A stretch of 51,431 bases of DNA from Hyphomicrobiales bacterium (GTDB taxonomy: Bacteria; Pseudomonadota; Alphaproteobacteria; Rhizobiales; Methyloligellaceae): positions 1 to 51,431 of the forward strand of contig JAJFHQ010000017.1 of the NCBI GenBank assembly GCA_021775525.1, given 5' to 3'. Position numbers and translations under genes: made by a program. A model generated the notes under the pieces. That model had not been told where the DNA came from. It saw only the letters and a list, made by a program, of their open reading frames with translations, and did no database searches. The first letter of the stretch is position 1, and each line of letters begins with the position of its first letter. Of the stretch, positions 18,701-26,446 are shown piece after piece.

Positions 18701-18857
18701 AACGGTCAGGGCATCAACCCCGGTGACGGCGCTGCGCATCGAAAAAGACGTATTCCTGCAATTGATGAAAGGCGATGGACAGGTGGCCACGCAAGTAGCC
18801 GGCTGGGTCAGCGACAGGCTGGTCAGATCGATGAAGCTGGTCAGCAAGGCAGCGTGA
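15759..18857 (+). CDS. Exporter-like ABC membrane protein with degenerate ATPase and C-terminal CNBD-like domain
   Basis: 1032 residues from ATG 15759; a TTG at 15723 is an alternative. Residues ~15-325 form an ABC-exporter transmembrane domain. An NBD begins at ~345 (LELSNVRFVDEGTKVLEDV), but its catalytic motifs are degraded: the Walker A position reads VAEPATRDKF (380-389) with no G-K-S/T, the Q-loop Gln is absent (YAGPESFIFSGT), the signature is LSHAD (778-782), Walker B is ILVNND (798-803) with Asn for Asp and Asp for Glu, and no H-loop His is seen. About 330 residues lie between the Q-loop region and the signature, where ~50 are usual. Residues ~899-1020 resemble a cyclic-nucleotide-binding domain (ELIGELSLL...TATVRA), with Thr where the phosphate-binding Arg is expected. 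ATP-driven transport is doubtful. Confidence 0.85.
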   Translation: MDNGIFQFIWRHSRKQQITIMLMTLASLPFLYLVLDLPKYIINDAIDGKSFPKELFGFEFSQVEYLLLLCTGLLVLLIINAYFSMRINTYKGVSSERLIRRLRYQLYENILRFPQRHFQKVTPPELSAMITAEVEPMGDFISDSFSMPMVQGGTMLTILFFMISEDPILGLVAISMVPVQAWVIPKLQTKVNLLGRERVVRARKLAGWVGESVLGIGDIHTNDASKYMLASISEKLGGIFNVRYQLYQKKFFMKALNVFLSQLTPLFFYSIGGILVINGSLTLGALVAVLAAYNRFTTPWKELLKYYQRLNDVKIKYEQLVEQFQPGEMLDLKQLSYRPETLPSLNDRLELSNVRFVDEGTKVLEDVTVQIEPGDNIAIVAEPATRDKFAHLIARLITPTSGNISVGQSNLSDLPEAVTGAAIGYAGPESFIFSGTVDDNILYGTRHVPVANGAELNEQGTEYLEAVASGNSAHKIEGNWIDFEALGLSDEASLNEWTLKVIHTLELDNLLAARSLGMKLDAEKNPELAASMMQARQLIATRLSENPEDAELIRPYKFDQFNANASLAANLIYGVPVNEEFEFKTLGGNPHVRAVLDEYELTDRFVTIGHEVAEMVIDLFGDMAADQPLFENFSFVDEDTLQQLKDLTSNVDRDELEVLKEEQKTLLVSLTLQLIVDRHRFGFIDGDIQKRILDARQLFREKLPEEKHAEIAFFDQEEFNSQLNNRNNLLVGTINHTINNAEERLNEITFDVLEEMGLVDKMILHATGFDVGVSGSKLSHADKQKVALARSIIKRPDILVNNDALSSMDREAQARIQRNIFELLPETTFIYFFSEMPEGSEFKQILSMREGRIVERYVDDHMEVMEPAAADSEEVKVVEPEDGASSVIVNKEAAALASIPLFSSISTKHLKLLAFSSKRINFEQGQNLIDEGVLGKFAFVILEGEVDIVIGTGKKEQIINHYTENELIGELSLLSNAMTTATVRASTPVTALRIEKDVFLQLMKGDGQVATQVAGWVSDRLVRSMKLVSKAA

Positions 18858-18867
18858 ACATAACCAC

Positions 18868-19518
18868 ATGAGTGAAACAGAAAGTATGTACCTGGATATT
18901 CTGAAGGGGCTGGCGGTCCATTTTGACAGCCGGTTCATCACCGATATCCGGGAAACGGCTTTGCAGCACCCGGATATCAGACTGGGGCATGCACTCAACC
19001 ATAACCAGTCCGCTTCAAAGAAATGGCTGATCGATTCACTCTTTGAGGCAACGAGCGGAAAGCTTGGACGCATATGCATTCTGGGCGGCTGGTATGGCGT
19101 GCTCGGCGCCAAGCTGCTGCATGATCCGCGTTTCGACGTCGAGCATGCGGCGAGCGTCGATATAGATGCATCCTGCGAGGAGATAGCGCTCTGCCTGAAC
19201 AGGACCCATGTCGATACAGGTAAGTTTACGTTCCTTGTGGCGGACATGTACAACATGGATTTTGAGGATCATGGCTTCGACATGATCGTGAACACCAGTT
19301 GCGAACACCTGGATACAATCGGCAGGTGGTTTGAGCGTATTCCGGCGGGAACTTTGCTCACGCTGCAATCGAACAATTACTTCGGCATCGACGGTCATGT
19401 GAATTGCGTTGAGACACTGGATCAGTTCAAGCAGCAGGTGCCGCTTGAAGAGGTGTTGTTCGAGGGTGAACTGGAGTTGAAAAAATATACCCGCTTCATG
19501 CTTGTCGGGCGTCGCTGA
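18868..19518 (+). CDS. SAM-dependent methyltransferase-like protein
   Basis: 216 residues. A Rossmann-like core is suggested by ICILGGWYGVLGAKLL at ~residue 68 (an unusual motif I, with GGWYG replacing GxGxG), AASVDIDASCEEIA (acidic end of beta-2), FLVADMYNMDF (motif II) and FDMIVNTSCEHL (motif IV region). The His/Cys-bearing TSCEHL could be catalytic, but that is inference. It starts 10 bases after the pseudo-ABC gene on the same strand, so cotranscription is likely. It converges on the glycosyltransferase operon, with stops only 3 bases apart. Substrate unknown. Confidence 0.72.
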   Translation: MSETESMYLDILKGLAVHFDSRFITDIRETALQHPDIRLGHALNHNQSASKKWLIDSLFEATSGKLGRICILGGWYGVLGAKLLHDPRFDVEHAASVDIDASCEEIALCLNRTHVDTGKFTFLVADMYNMDFEDHGFDMIVNTSCEHLDTIGRWFERIPAGTLLTLQSNNYFGIDGHVNCVETLDQFKQQVPLEEVLFEGELELKKYTRFMLVGRR

Positions 19519-19521
19519 CGC

Positions 19522-20673
19522 TCATTCCTTCAGCCATTGCGATACCAGTGATGCGCTCTTTTCAGCGCCTCGAAGATCGATGCCCGGCAGCTCAGGCGGT
19601 TGAGTCTTTAACGCGGTATCAATTGCCAGGGCGAGACTGCGCGGACTCAAGTCTTCATCCTCAACCAGTTGTACCAAACCCATCTTCTTGAGGCGGCGGG
19701 CGCGAAACAATTGTTCCGTCTCCCCGCGTGCGGAATAGGGTACAATCACTGCCCGGCATCCAGTCCGCAGCAGATCGATCACCGTGTTGTAGCCGGCCTG
19801 TGACACGGAGACGGCACACTGTGCAAGAAGGTGTGGAAAGTCTCCCCGGTTTGGTTCCAGTGTGATGCCAGTTGGCAGGTCGGCGGCCAGTTTTTCGAAT
19901 TCTTCTGCGGGAAGGTTCGGCCCGGCCAGCAATCTCCATGGCAGGTCTTTTGCGCTCGACAAAGCCCGCGCCTTGATGGCGGTTCCCAGAAGCTTTTCAC
20001 TTTTCGTCCCGCCACCACCCGCCGAGACGAGAACTTCCCCGCCTGATGTCTTGGCACCAACACATGCATCAGCAGGTTTGGCAACCAGTCCTGTGTAATG
20101 AATTTTGTTAGAAAAATTTTCCGTGCAGGGAAATGTTTCATCAAAGCTCACAAATTCCGGATCGCCATGGACCAGGACGCGGTCAAAATACTGGCTGATA
20201 TAGTCGACGGTCTGACGGGCACGTTCTGGTTTGTCGCTGATTTGCAGAACATCCCGGACCGAGCTGATGATGACCGGTATCGGGGAGGCAGATTGCGCCT
20301 GATCGAGAAGCGGCAGCAACTCGAAACGCATTTGCCGGCGGCCAAATGGAAAAGCCTCGACGACTATAGCGGCTGGCTGCAGACGGACGTATAGGGACAA
20401 GAGTTCATCGCGACGCCGATCTTTGAAAGGGCCGTTCAGAGATTGCCCGTGCTCATCAATCAGATCACTGAAGTCACCATCACGGCATTTGATAGGCGTG
20501 AGCTGGTGGAAATTGATACCTGCCACGTCAAGGCCGGGAATGGGCATGCCGCCCGATACCAGGTCAACGCACAGCCCGGCGTCAGTCATCGCCCGGGCAA
20601 TGTGAAGGGCCCGGTACAGGTGTCCGACGCCCTGAAGGTACTGCACGTAGAAGAATATCCGGGGTCCGGTCAT
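19522..20673 (-). CDS. Glycosyltransferase, GT28/MurG-like
   Basis: 383 residues. The N-terminus IFFYVQYLQGVGHLYRALHIARAM matches the GHxxR nucleotide-sugar transferase opening of MurG-like two-Rossmann-domain enzymes. The C-terminal half carries VLVSAGGGGT and the donor-binding region AVSVSQAGYNTVIDLL then CRAVIVPYSARGETEQLFRARRL, as in GT28 C-terminal domains. It likely transfers a sugar from a nucleotide-activated donor on the cytoplasmic side. It is last of a four-gene reverse operon, and its ATG overlaps the stop of the histidine phosphatase gene (ATGA, 20670-20673). Acceptor unknown. Confidence 0.85.
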   Translation of the reverse strand: MTGPRIFFYVQYLQGVGHLYRALHIARAMTDAGLCVDLVSGGMPIPGLDVAGINFHQLTPIKCRDGDFSDLIDEHGQSLNGPFKDRRRDELLSLYVRLQPAAIVVEAFPFGRRQMRFELLPLLDQAQSASPIPVIISSVRDVLQISDKPERARQTVDYISQYFDRVLVHGDPEFVSFDETFPCTENFSNKIHYTGLVAKPADACVGAKTSGGEVLVSAGGGGTKSEKLLGTAIKARALSSAKDLPWRLLAGPNLPAEEFEKLAADLPTGITLEPNRGDFPHLLAQCAVSVSQAGYNTVIDLLRTGCRAVIVPYSARGETEQLFRARRLKKMGLVQLVEDEDLSPRSLALAIDTALKTQPPELPGIDLRGAEKSASLVSQWLKE

Positions 20674-21260
20674 TTCTGCGCAATGTTGATGTTGATGCGT
20701 TCCACGCTCACATGTCCCGTTTCAGCAACGATGAAGCTATGCATCGCGCTTCGTTGAAACTTTTCCGGTGGGGCTGCCACCATGCTCCAGCCGGTGGCCA
20801 ATGAATAGAGGGCGCGCAGGACCCCGTGATGCGCTACGGCAAGGGTTGGCCGGCCGCGCCTCGCAATATCCATGAACCATGGCTTCAAACGATCCTGCAC
20901 CTCTCGTGGCGTCTCACCGCTATCGGGTCGAAAATCGATCCCGCGGGCTTCGTTTGCGGCCATCTCATCTCCAAAATCCCTGCGCAGGTCCTGAAGCCGG
21001 CTGCCTTCCCAATTGCCGTAATCCATCTCCATGAGACGTGGCTCAACTTGCAGGTTTTCAGCGCCTAGCAATTCAGCCGTTTCCCTGGCACGACGGAGCG
21101 GGCTGCATACCCACTGGTACCGGTTGACCGGGGAGGGCACCTTCCAGAGGGACACGAGTTTGCGGCCCGCATCGCTGAGGGGAATATCCTGGTGACCCTG
21201 GAGGCGCTTTTCTTCGTTCCATGTTGTTGGGCCGTGTCGGATCATGACCAAAGGCGTCAT
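20670..21260 (-). CDS. Histidine phosphatase (phosphoglycerate mutase-like)
   Basis: 196 residues. The catalytic RHG motif is at residues 8-10 (MIRHGPTTWNE), with H9 as the phosphohistidine. The second His is in AVAHHGVLRALY, and the acidic proton donor region is LMEMDYGNWEG. The size fits the small phosphatases of the branch (SixA, CobC, GpmB types) rather than full-length dPGM. It lies between glycosyltransferase genes in one operon, overlapping the downstream one by four bases, so a sugar-phosphate or nucleotide-sugar-related substrate is plausible (inference). No cobalamin genes are near, which argues against CobC. Confidence 0.9.
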   Translation of the reverse strand: MTPLVMIRHGPTTWNEEKRLQGHQDIPLSDAGRKLVSLWKVPSPVNRYQWVCSPLRRARETAELLGAENLQVEPRLMEMDYGNWEGSRLQDLRRDFGDEMAANEARGIDFRPDSGETPREVQDRLKPWFMDIARRGRPTLAVAHHGVLRALYSLATGWSMVAAPPEKFQRSAMHSFIVAETGHVSVERININIAQK

Positions 21261-21283
21261 GGGATATCGCTCCTTTGCCCGCG

Positions 21284-22534
21284 TCAGGCACGCATTCGTC
21301 TTCGGGTCGTGGCAAGGCCGAATTTTGCCGCCAGTTGTTCCACGCCTTGGTGATGCGAGAATTTCTCGCGAACCCGGCCCAATCCGGCTTTCCCCAATTG
21401 TGCACGCAACGAGGGATTGCTGATCACCCGCGCGAGTGCGGACGAGAGAGCGTATTCATCGTCTGGCGGCACCAGTACACCGGTGATGCCATCCTCAATC
21501 AATTCCGGTATCGCCGAAAGCTCGGTAGAAACACATGCCAGTCCCTGGCTTTGCGCTTCCATCATCACGTTGGGTAAACCATCCATATCGCCATCTTGGG
21601 CAACACAATTGGCGAGCACGAACATGTCGGCGGCGCGATAACTCTCGATCACCCTGTCTTGTGGTTGGGCCCCCATCCATGTGATGCGGTCATCAATTGC
21701 AAGCTTTTTGGCCTGGGATTTGAGAGCTGGCAGCAAAGCCCCATCACCGATATGGGTGAAGTGCCAGTGAAGATGCTTTGGCAATCGCGCCAGCGCATCC
21801 AGCAGACATCCATACCCTTTTTTTTCGACCGCGCGGCCTACAGATATAAGGCTAACAGTCTTGTTCTTGCTGCTGCCATCACTTGTGCCCTGTTTGTTGC
21901 CGGCGAGGGGAAAGCGGCCAAAATCCAGGCCATGGTAGACCAGTTCCACCCGTCGCGGGTCGCCAGCCAGGGTGGTCAGGTGTTTTTCCCCAACTGCGGT
22001 GCACGTCACGAGCCAATCAAGATCATCAAGCTTTTCTTTCTTGTCCCAGTCGGGTGCGGTCCAAATGTCGCGGGCATGGGCTGAACAACTCCAGGGCACA
22101 TCAAGCACCATGGCGGCATATCGGGTGACGGAAGCAGGCGTATGTATGTAGTGGGCATGGAGGCGGGTGAGTTGTGCGGGGGCTTCATGGGCCAGCACCA
22201 GTGACTGGGCAAAACTGCGGGTGCGGGCAAGGGACCAGTCGCGCCGTAAATCCCTGAGCCACTGATTTCGTGCGACACGGTAATTGGGCTGCCTGCGGGC
22301 CCACGACCATGCCTTCTGAACTCTACTCGGTTCACGGGCTGGAAACTCAGGCAGGTACAGGATCCCGGCCCGGATCTCTTTATGGATGGGATGACGACTG
22401 CGGTCCGTTGGCTGGCGCAGAGAGACGATCAGGATATCCAGACCCCGTTGCTCAAGGGCAAGGATTTCCTGGGCGATGAAGGTCTCTGATAATCGGGGAT
22501 AACCCTTGAGAACGAATGCGACCGTTGAGTGCAC
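21284..22534 (-). CDS. Glycosyltransferase family 4
   Basis: 416 residues from a GTG at 22534. The frame is open to 22615, with ATG 22585 also possible, but homologous sequence seems to begin at TVAFVLKGYPRLSETFIAQE, and 22534 lies 10 bases after the preceding stop. GT-B fold with a GT4 pattern: the acceptor-domain start above, HIHTPASV-like His segment (LHAHYIHTPASV), VGRAVEKKGYGCLLDA at the C-domain start, and MDGLPNVMMEAQSQGLACVST followed by IPELIEDGITGVLVPPDD as the donor-binding E-x7-E region. It is part of the four-gene reverse operon and probably acts on a surface glycan. Confidence 0.9.
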   Translation of the reverse strand: MHSTVAFVLKGYPRLSETFIAQEILALEQRGLDILIVSLRQPTDRSRHPIHKEIRAGILYLPEFPAREPSRVQKAWSWARRQPNYRVARNQWLRDLRRDWSLARTRSFAQSLVLAHEAPAQLTRLHAHYIHTPASVTRYAAMVLDVPWSCSAHARDIWTAPDWDKKEKLDDLDWLVTCTAVGEKHLTTLAGDPRRVELVYHGLDFGRFPLAGNKQGTSDGSSKNKTVSLISVGRAVEKKGYGCLLDALARLPKHLHWHFTHIGDGALLPALKSQAKKLAIDDRITWMGAQPQDRVIESYRAADMFVLANCVAQDGDMDGLPNVMMEAQSQGLACVSTELSAIPELIEDGITGVLVPPDDEYALSSALARVISNPSLRAQLGKAGLGRVREKFSHHQGVEQLAAKFGLATTRRRMRA

Positions 22535-22544
22535 CGCGGTCTCG

Positions 22545-23762
22545 TCAGATGTCTGCAAGTTGCAGCTCTTCCGCTTCAATACCATTGCCGAGAATCCGGC
22601 GCGACATCTCGCCAATGGACTCCAGGCCCCCGAGCATGCCGGGCCGGAGTGCTGCTGAGGGCTTTGGCTGATTTGGAAGGTTTCTCAAAGCCTCGGCCAT
22701 GACACTTGTTTCAAGGCCACCATCGGGCATCAGCACCTTGAGGAGGCCCAGATCCTGCGCCCTGAGAGCGCGTATCAATTGTTCTTTACGCGGTTCAACA
22801 CGCGGAACAACCAGCGCCGGTTTATCGTACGATAATATCTCGCAGAACGTGTTGTAGCCAGCCATTGAAACCACACAGGCGGATCTTGCCATCAGCACTT
22901 CCAATCTGGAGTCGAAGGTGATGACGTCCACCCGGTCAAGGTTTTTGCAGCGGTCGATAAATTCGTCACGCGCTTCATGAGGCATGAACGGTCCGAGAAC
23001 GATCAGCGCCGCAAGGGGAAGCTGGGCATCGCTTTCATAGGCGCGAAGCAACCAATCGATCATGGCGATCCCGTCACCGCCGCCACCAGTGGTCACCAGC
23101 ATGTATGGCTCTTGGACATCCAGTGATTTGGGCAACTCGGTTCCCTTGGGCAACTGGCGAGGCAGGTATCCGGTGTACATCATCTTGTTTCTGATGCCCG
23201 GAGACAGGTCCATGTTATCCAGTGGATCGACAAAATCCTCGCGGCCATAGACCCAGATTTCGTCATACAGGTTTTCCATCGCCTCGATGGCGTGACCGTT
23301 GCTCCATTCTCTTTTGAGGAGCATCGGTTCATCCATAACGTCCCGCAAACCGAGCACCAGCCGCGTGTCGGTGGATTTCAGCATTTCCAGGGTTTCAGTC
23401 ATCTCGCCTTTCAGGCCGAGAGGCTCCTTGTCTACAAGCAGCAAGTCAGGCGCAAATGTCCTGGCGGTATGGCGGATAATGGATTCACGTATGGAGAGGG
23501 TGTCCTTGAGGTCAATATGCAGGCCGAGGGAGGTGTAGTCGCCATTGTATAATTTGATCACGCCAGGTATGCGGATGAAGTCCACACGGGCGCGAAAATC
23601 AAAATTCCCGATAATCGGAGATCCGGACAGGATCAGTACCGTTAAGCCCTTGAAGCGTTCCACAAGCGAATGCGCAATCGTTCTGCAACGGCGAAGATGC
23701 CCCAGACCGAAAGTGTCATGGCTGTAAATGAGTATACGCTTGGACCTTAAAGCCTCTACCAT
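22545..23762 (-). CDS. Predicted glycosyltransferase, GT28-like (COG4671 type)
   Basis: 405 residues. The N-terminus ILIYSHDTFGLGHLRRCRTIA carries the GHxxR opening, and the C-terminal domain has MLVTTGGGGDG, SACVVSMAGYNTFCEIL and PALVVPRVEPRKEQLIRA, the GT28 donor-binding pattern. The sequence resembles the COG4671 predicted glycosyltransferases. The first gene of the reverse operon starts at ATG 23762 with AGGACC upstream. It shares its overall fold with the gene at 19522 but is clearly diverged, so the operon encodes two distinct MurG-fold enzymes plus one GT4. Substrates unknown. Confidence 0.87.
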   Translation of the reverse strand: MVEALRSKRILIYSHDTFGLGHLRRCRTIAHSLVERFKGLTVLILSGSPIIGNFDFRARVDFIRIPGVIKLYNGDYTSLGLHIDLKDTLSIRESIIRHTARTFAPDLLLVDKEPLGLKGEMTETLEMLKSTDTRLVLGLRDVMDEPMLLKREWSNGHAIEAMENLYDEIWVYGREDFVDPLDNMDLSPGIRNKMMYTGYLPRQLPKGTELPKSLDVQEPYMLVTTGGGGDGIAMIDWLLRAYESDAQLPLAALIVLGPFMPHEARDEFIDRCKNLDRVDVITFDSRLEVLMARSACVVSMAGYNTFCEILSYDKPALVVPRVEPRKEQLIRALRAQDLGLLKVLMPDGGLETSVMAEALRNLPNQPKPSAALRPGMLGGLESIGEMSRRILGNGIEAEELQLADI

Positions 23763-24009
23763 AATCAGGTCCTACTGAAATCGATCAGCTACCCGCCGAC
23801 CCACAAAATAACCCGCAATTTGCGCTACGGTAGTTGGTAGTAACGCTCAATACAATCCTTAACGCTTATCAGCGCCCGATGGATGCAGGAGGGCCTCGCT
23901 TACGGTTTTTTCGATATTGGCTCGTGGTTTACAGCTATCGCTTTATTCCCCGTATGCGTTAACCCTATTTTCCTGAATATCACTGGAATTCCATATTTGG
24001 AGACCGGAA

Positions 24010-24450
24010 ATGGATGTGGCACGGATTTCGTTCAGCGTACTGAAATCCTACTGGATCGAAGTTGATCACTTCAAAGACCCTCACAAGAAAATCCGCGAGG
24101 TCGTTCGAAGGCTCGGACCCTACGAATCCGTGACGCTTGATCCTCGCCGATTTTCATATGGACTGTATGACAATGAGGAGCTGGTGGGTGTGACCCACCT
24201 GGTACAATGGAGCGACCATCTGGTGCGATACAGAACTCTGAATGTCAGGCATTCCCACCGTGGCAGGGATTTGGGCGCCTTTCTTCTAAAGTCGGCAATC
24301 AAGTTGGATTGGCTGCCATCGGATCATGATCTGTTCGGCTGGATAAGACGGGAGCACCAACCCTGGGCGATCAATCATGGTTTCAAGCCGCTCGATGGGA
24401 CCTGGCATGATGACCATATCGCCATGATCAAGCCCCTGAGAGATTTTTAA
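24010..24450 (+). CDS. GNAT-like N-acetyltransferase
   Basis: 146 residues. The central YGLYDNEELVGVTHL strand pair and NVRHSHRGRDLGAFLLKSAI (an R-x-x-G-x-x/A-type acetyl-CoA loop) fit the GNAT fold, and the C-terminal NHGFKPLDG matches the usual xxGF ending. The 247 bases upstream contain no gene. The protein is short and the acyl-CoA loop slightly atypical, so activity is likely but not certain. It is followed after 106 bases by the peptide-type ABC importer. The acceptor is unknown. Confidence 0.7.
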   Translation: MDVARISFSVLKSYWIEVDHFKDPHKKIREVVRRLGPYESVTLDPRRFSYGLYDNEELVGVTHLVQWSDHLVRYRTLNVRHSHRGRDLGAFLLKSAIKLDWLPSDHDLFGWIRREHQPWAINHGFKPLDGTWHDDHIAMIKPLRDF

Positions 24451-24556
24451 AGCCCGATGGGTTCTACATTTGAGGGTGCCAATGAATTGTTCCCCCCATG
24501 GGGCCATGATAGGGTCTCGTTCGAATGAGTTCGCTTGATTTGAAGAGTGCCCTTCC

Positions 24557-26446
24557 TTGGATGACCTCATAAGGATTAACGACCTGAGGGTCGAATTTTC
24601 CCTGCTTGGCGGCACGATCGAGGCCGTGAAGGGCGTATCCTTGCGCATCCGGCCTGGCTCGACCGTGGCCCTAGTTGGGGAATCAGGTTCCGGAAAGTCA
24701 GTGATCGCGCAATCAATCATGGGAATACTCCCGAAGGTGGGGCGGATCACGGCGGGTGAAATACTCTTCGCAGATCCTGATAGGGACGGTGAAGTCATCG
24801 ATATTGTCTCCCTCGCGCCCGACAGCCAGGACATGCGTGACATTCGCGGTGGAAGCATTTCCATCATTTTCCAGGAACCCATGACCTCGCTTTCACAGTT
24901 CCACACCGTGGGAGACCAGATAGGTGAAGCCCTGCACCTGCATCGCGACATCGGACCCAGGGAAGGGCGTGAGCTTGTTGAAAAGATGTTGGAGCTGGTT
25001 GGCTTTCCTGATCCTGCTGCCGCCATTGATACCTATGCGTTTGAGCTTTCAGGCGGCCTGAGACAGCGGGCCATGATTGCGATGGCGCTCGTGTGCCGGC
25101 CGGCTTTGCTGATCGCAGATGAACCAACGACCGCTCTCGATGTTTCCATCCAGGCCACGATCTTGAAACTGATCAAGGAGCTGCAGGTTGAACTTGGGAT
25201 GGCGGTTCTGATGATTACCCATGATCTGGGTGTGGTCGCCAATGTTGCTGATGAGGTTGTCGTTCTCTATCACGGCCAGGTTATGGAAAGCGGCTCGGTT
25301 GAAGATATCTTTGGCAATCCTGGCCATAAATATCTTCAGGCGCTGATTAAAGCGGTGCCGCATTTCGATATGAAAACTGGCGAACGCCTGACCCCGGTCC
25401 ATGAGATCGACTACGAGTCCGGGCCGCTGATGAGCGCTAAGGAACCGTGGCCAAGCGGCCTCGATGAGGATGCCACGCTGCTGAGCGTGAGCGGGCTTAC
25501 GAAACACTACACAACACGGAAGCAATCCTGGTTTGGCTCGGGCGAAGCCACAAAGATCACGGCGGTTGACGGCGTGAATTTCGATATCAAGCGCGGCGAG
25601 TGCCTTGGGCTGGTTGGTGAAAGCGGGTGTGGCAAGTCGAGCGTCAGCAAGCTAATCATGCGCGCTATCTCGCCCAATGAAGGGAGCGTCACGTTTAACG
25701 ACCGTGGTAATATGGTCGATCTCTTTTCGGTTGAAGACGAGGAGATGATGCAGCTGAGACGCAAGATCCAGATGATCTTCCAGGACCCGGTCGGCTCGCT
25801 GAATCCGCGCATGACGGTATTTGACATTATCCGCGAGCCGCTGGTGATCCATGAAATTGGCAGCGCGCGCGAGCAGGCGGACATGGTTCGGGAGCTGGTG
25901 CGGCTGGTTGGGCTTGATCCACGCTTCCTCAATCGTTACCCGCACAGTTTTTCTGGCGGTCAGCGCCAGCGTATCGGACTTGCAAGGGCGCTCGCCTTGA
26001 AGCCTGATTTGCTGATTTGCGATGAACCGGTCTCGGCCCTTGATGTGTCAATCCAGGCGCAGGTTCTCAACCTGTTCAAGGATCTGCAAAAAGATTTGAA
26101 CCTCACCTATCTTTTCATTTCGCATAATTTGGCGGTCGTCGATTACATCGCCGACCGCATTGCGGTGATGTGCCGTGGCCGCATTGTCGAGATTGCACCG
26201 CGTGAAATCCTGTTCCGCAATCCTGTGCATCATTATACGCGCCGGCTGATGGCCGCCGTTCCCTATCCTGATCTTAAGCGTAAACTCGATTTCTCGACCT
26301 TTGACAAGTCGGGGAGTGATGAGCCCGAAAGCTGGCCCAAGCCCTTCGCGATTGGGCCTGATCTGCCATCGGCGATGTTTGATCTTGGCGATGAACATTA
26401 CGTCCTTGCAGCAGAAGGCACATCGCCTCGGGAGCTTGCATCATGA
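24557..26446 (+). CDS. Oligopeptide-type ABC transporter, fused double ATPase
   Basis: 629 residues with two complete NBDs in tandem, as in YejF-type proteins. First NBD: Walker A GESGSGKS at ~residue 41, signature LSGGLRQR, Walker B ALLIADEPTTALD. Second NBD: Walker A GESGCGKS at ~residue 355, signature FSGGQRQR, Walker B DLLICDEPVSALD. Each is followed by an oligopeptide/dipeptide C-terminal extension (GNPGHKYLQALIKAVP, RNPVHHYTRRLMAAVPYPD). The start is TTG 24557, the only start codon after an in-frame stop at 24536, with GAAGAG upstream. It overlaps the binding-protein gene by four bases and energises uptake through the two permeases downstream. Confidence 0.93.
   Translation: MDDLIRINDLRVEFSLLGGTIEAVKGVSLRIRPGSTVALVGESGSGKSVIAQSIMGILPKVGRITAGEILFADPDRDGEVIDIVSLAPDSQDMRDIRGGSISIIFQEPMTSLSQFHTVGDQIGEALHLHRDIGPREGRELVEKMLELVGFPDPAAAIDTYAFELSGGLRQRAMIAMALVCRPALLIADEPTTALDVSIQATILKLIKELQVELGMAVLMITHDLGVVANVADEVVVLYHGQVMESGSVEDIFGNPGHKYLQALIKAVPHFDMKTGERLTPVHEIDYESGPLMSAKEPWPSGLDEDATLLSVSGLTKHYTTRKQSWFGSGEATKITAVDGVNFDIKRGECLGLVGESGCGKSSVSKLIMRAISPNEGSVTFNDRGNMVDLFSVEDEEMMQLRRKIQMIFQDPVGSLNPRMTVFDIIREPLVIHEIGSAREQADMVRELVRLVGLDPRFLNRYPHSFSGGQRQRIGLARALALKPDLLICDEPVSALDVSIQAQVLNLFKDLQKDLNLTYLFISHNLAVVDYIADRIAVMCRGRIVEIAPREILFRNPVHHYTRRLMAAVPYPDLKRKLDFSTFDKSGSDEPESWPKPFAIGPDLPSAMFDLGDEHYVLAAEGTSPRELAS

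Noticed and set aside
23763-24009. Possible small gene between the glycosyltransferase operon and the GNAT gene
   Set aside because: A 60-codon frame here runs into the GNAT start out of frame and has no convincing ribosome site; nothing else was seen in this 247-base gap.
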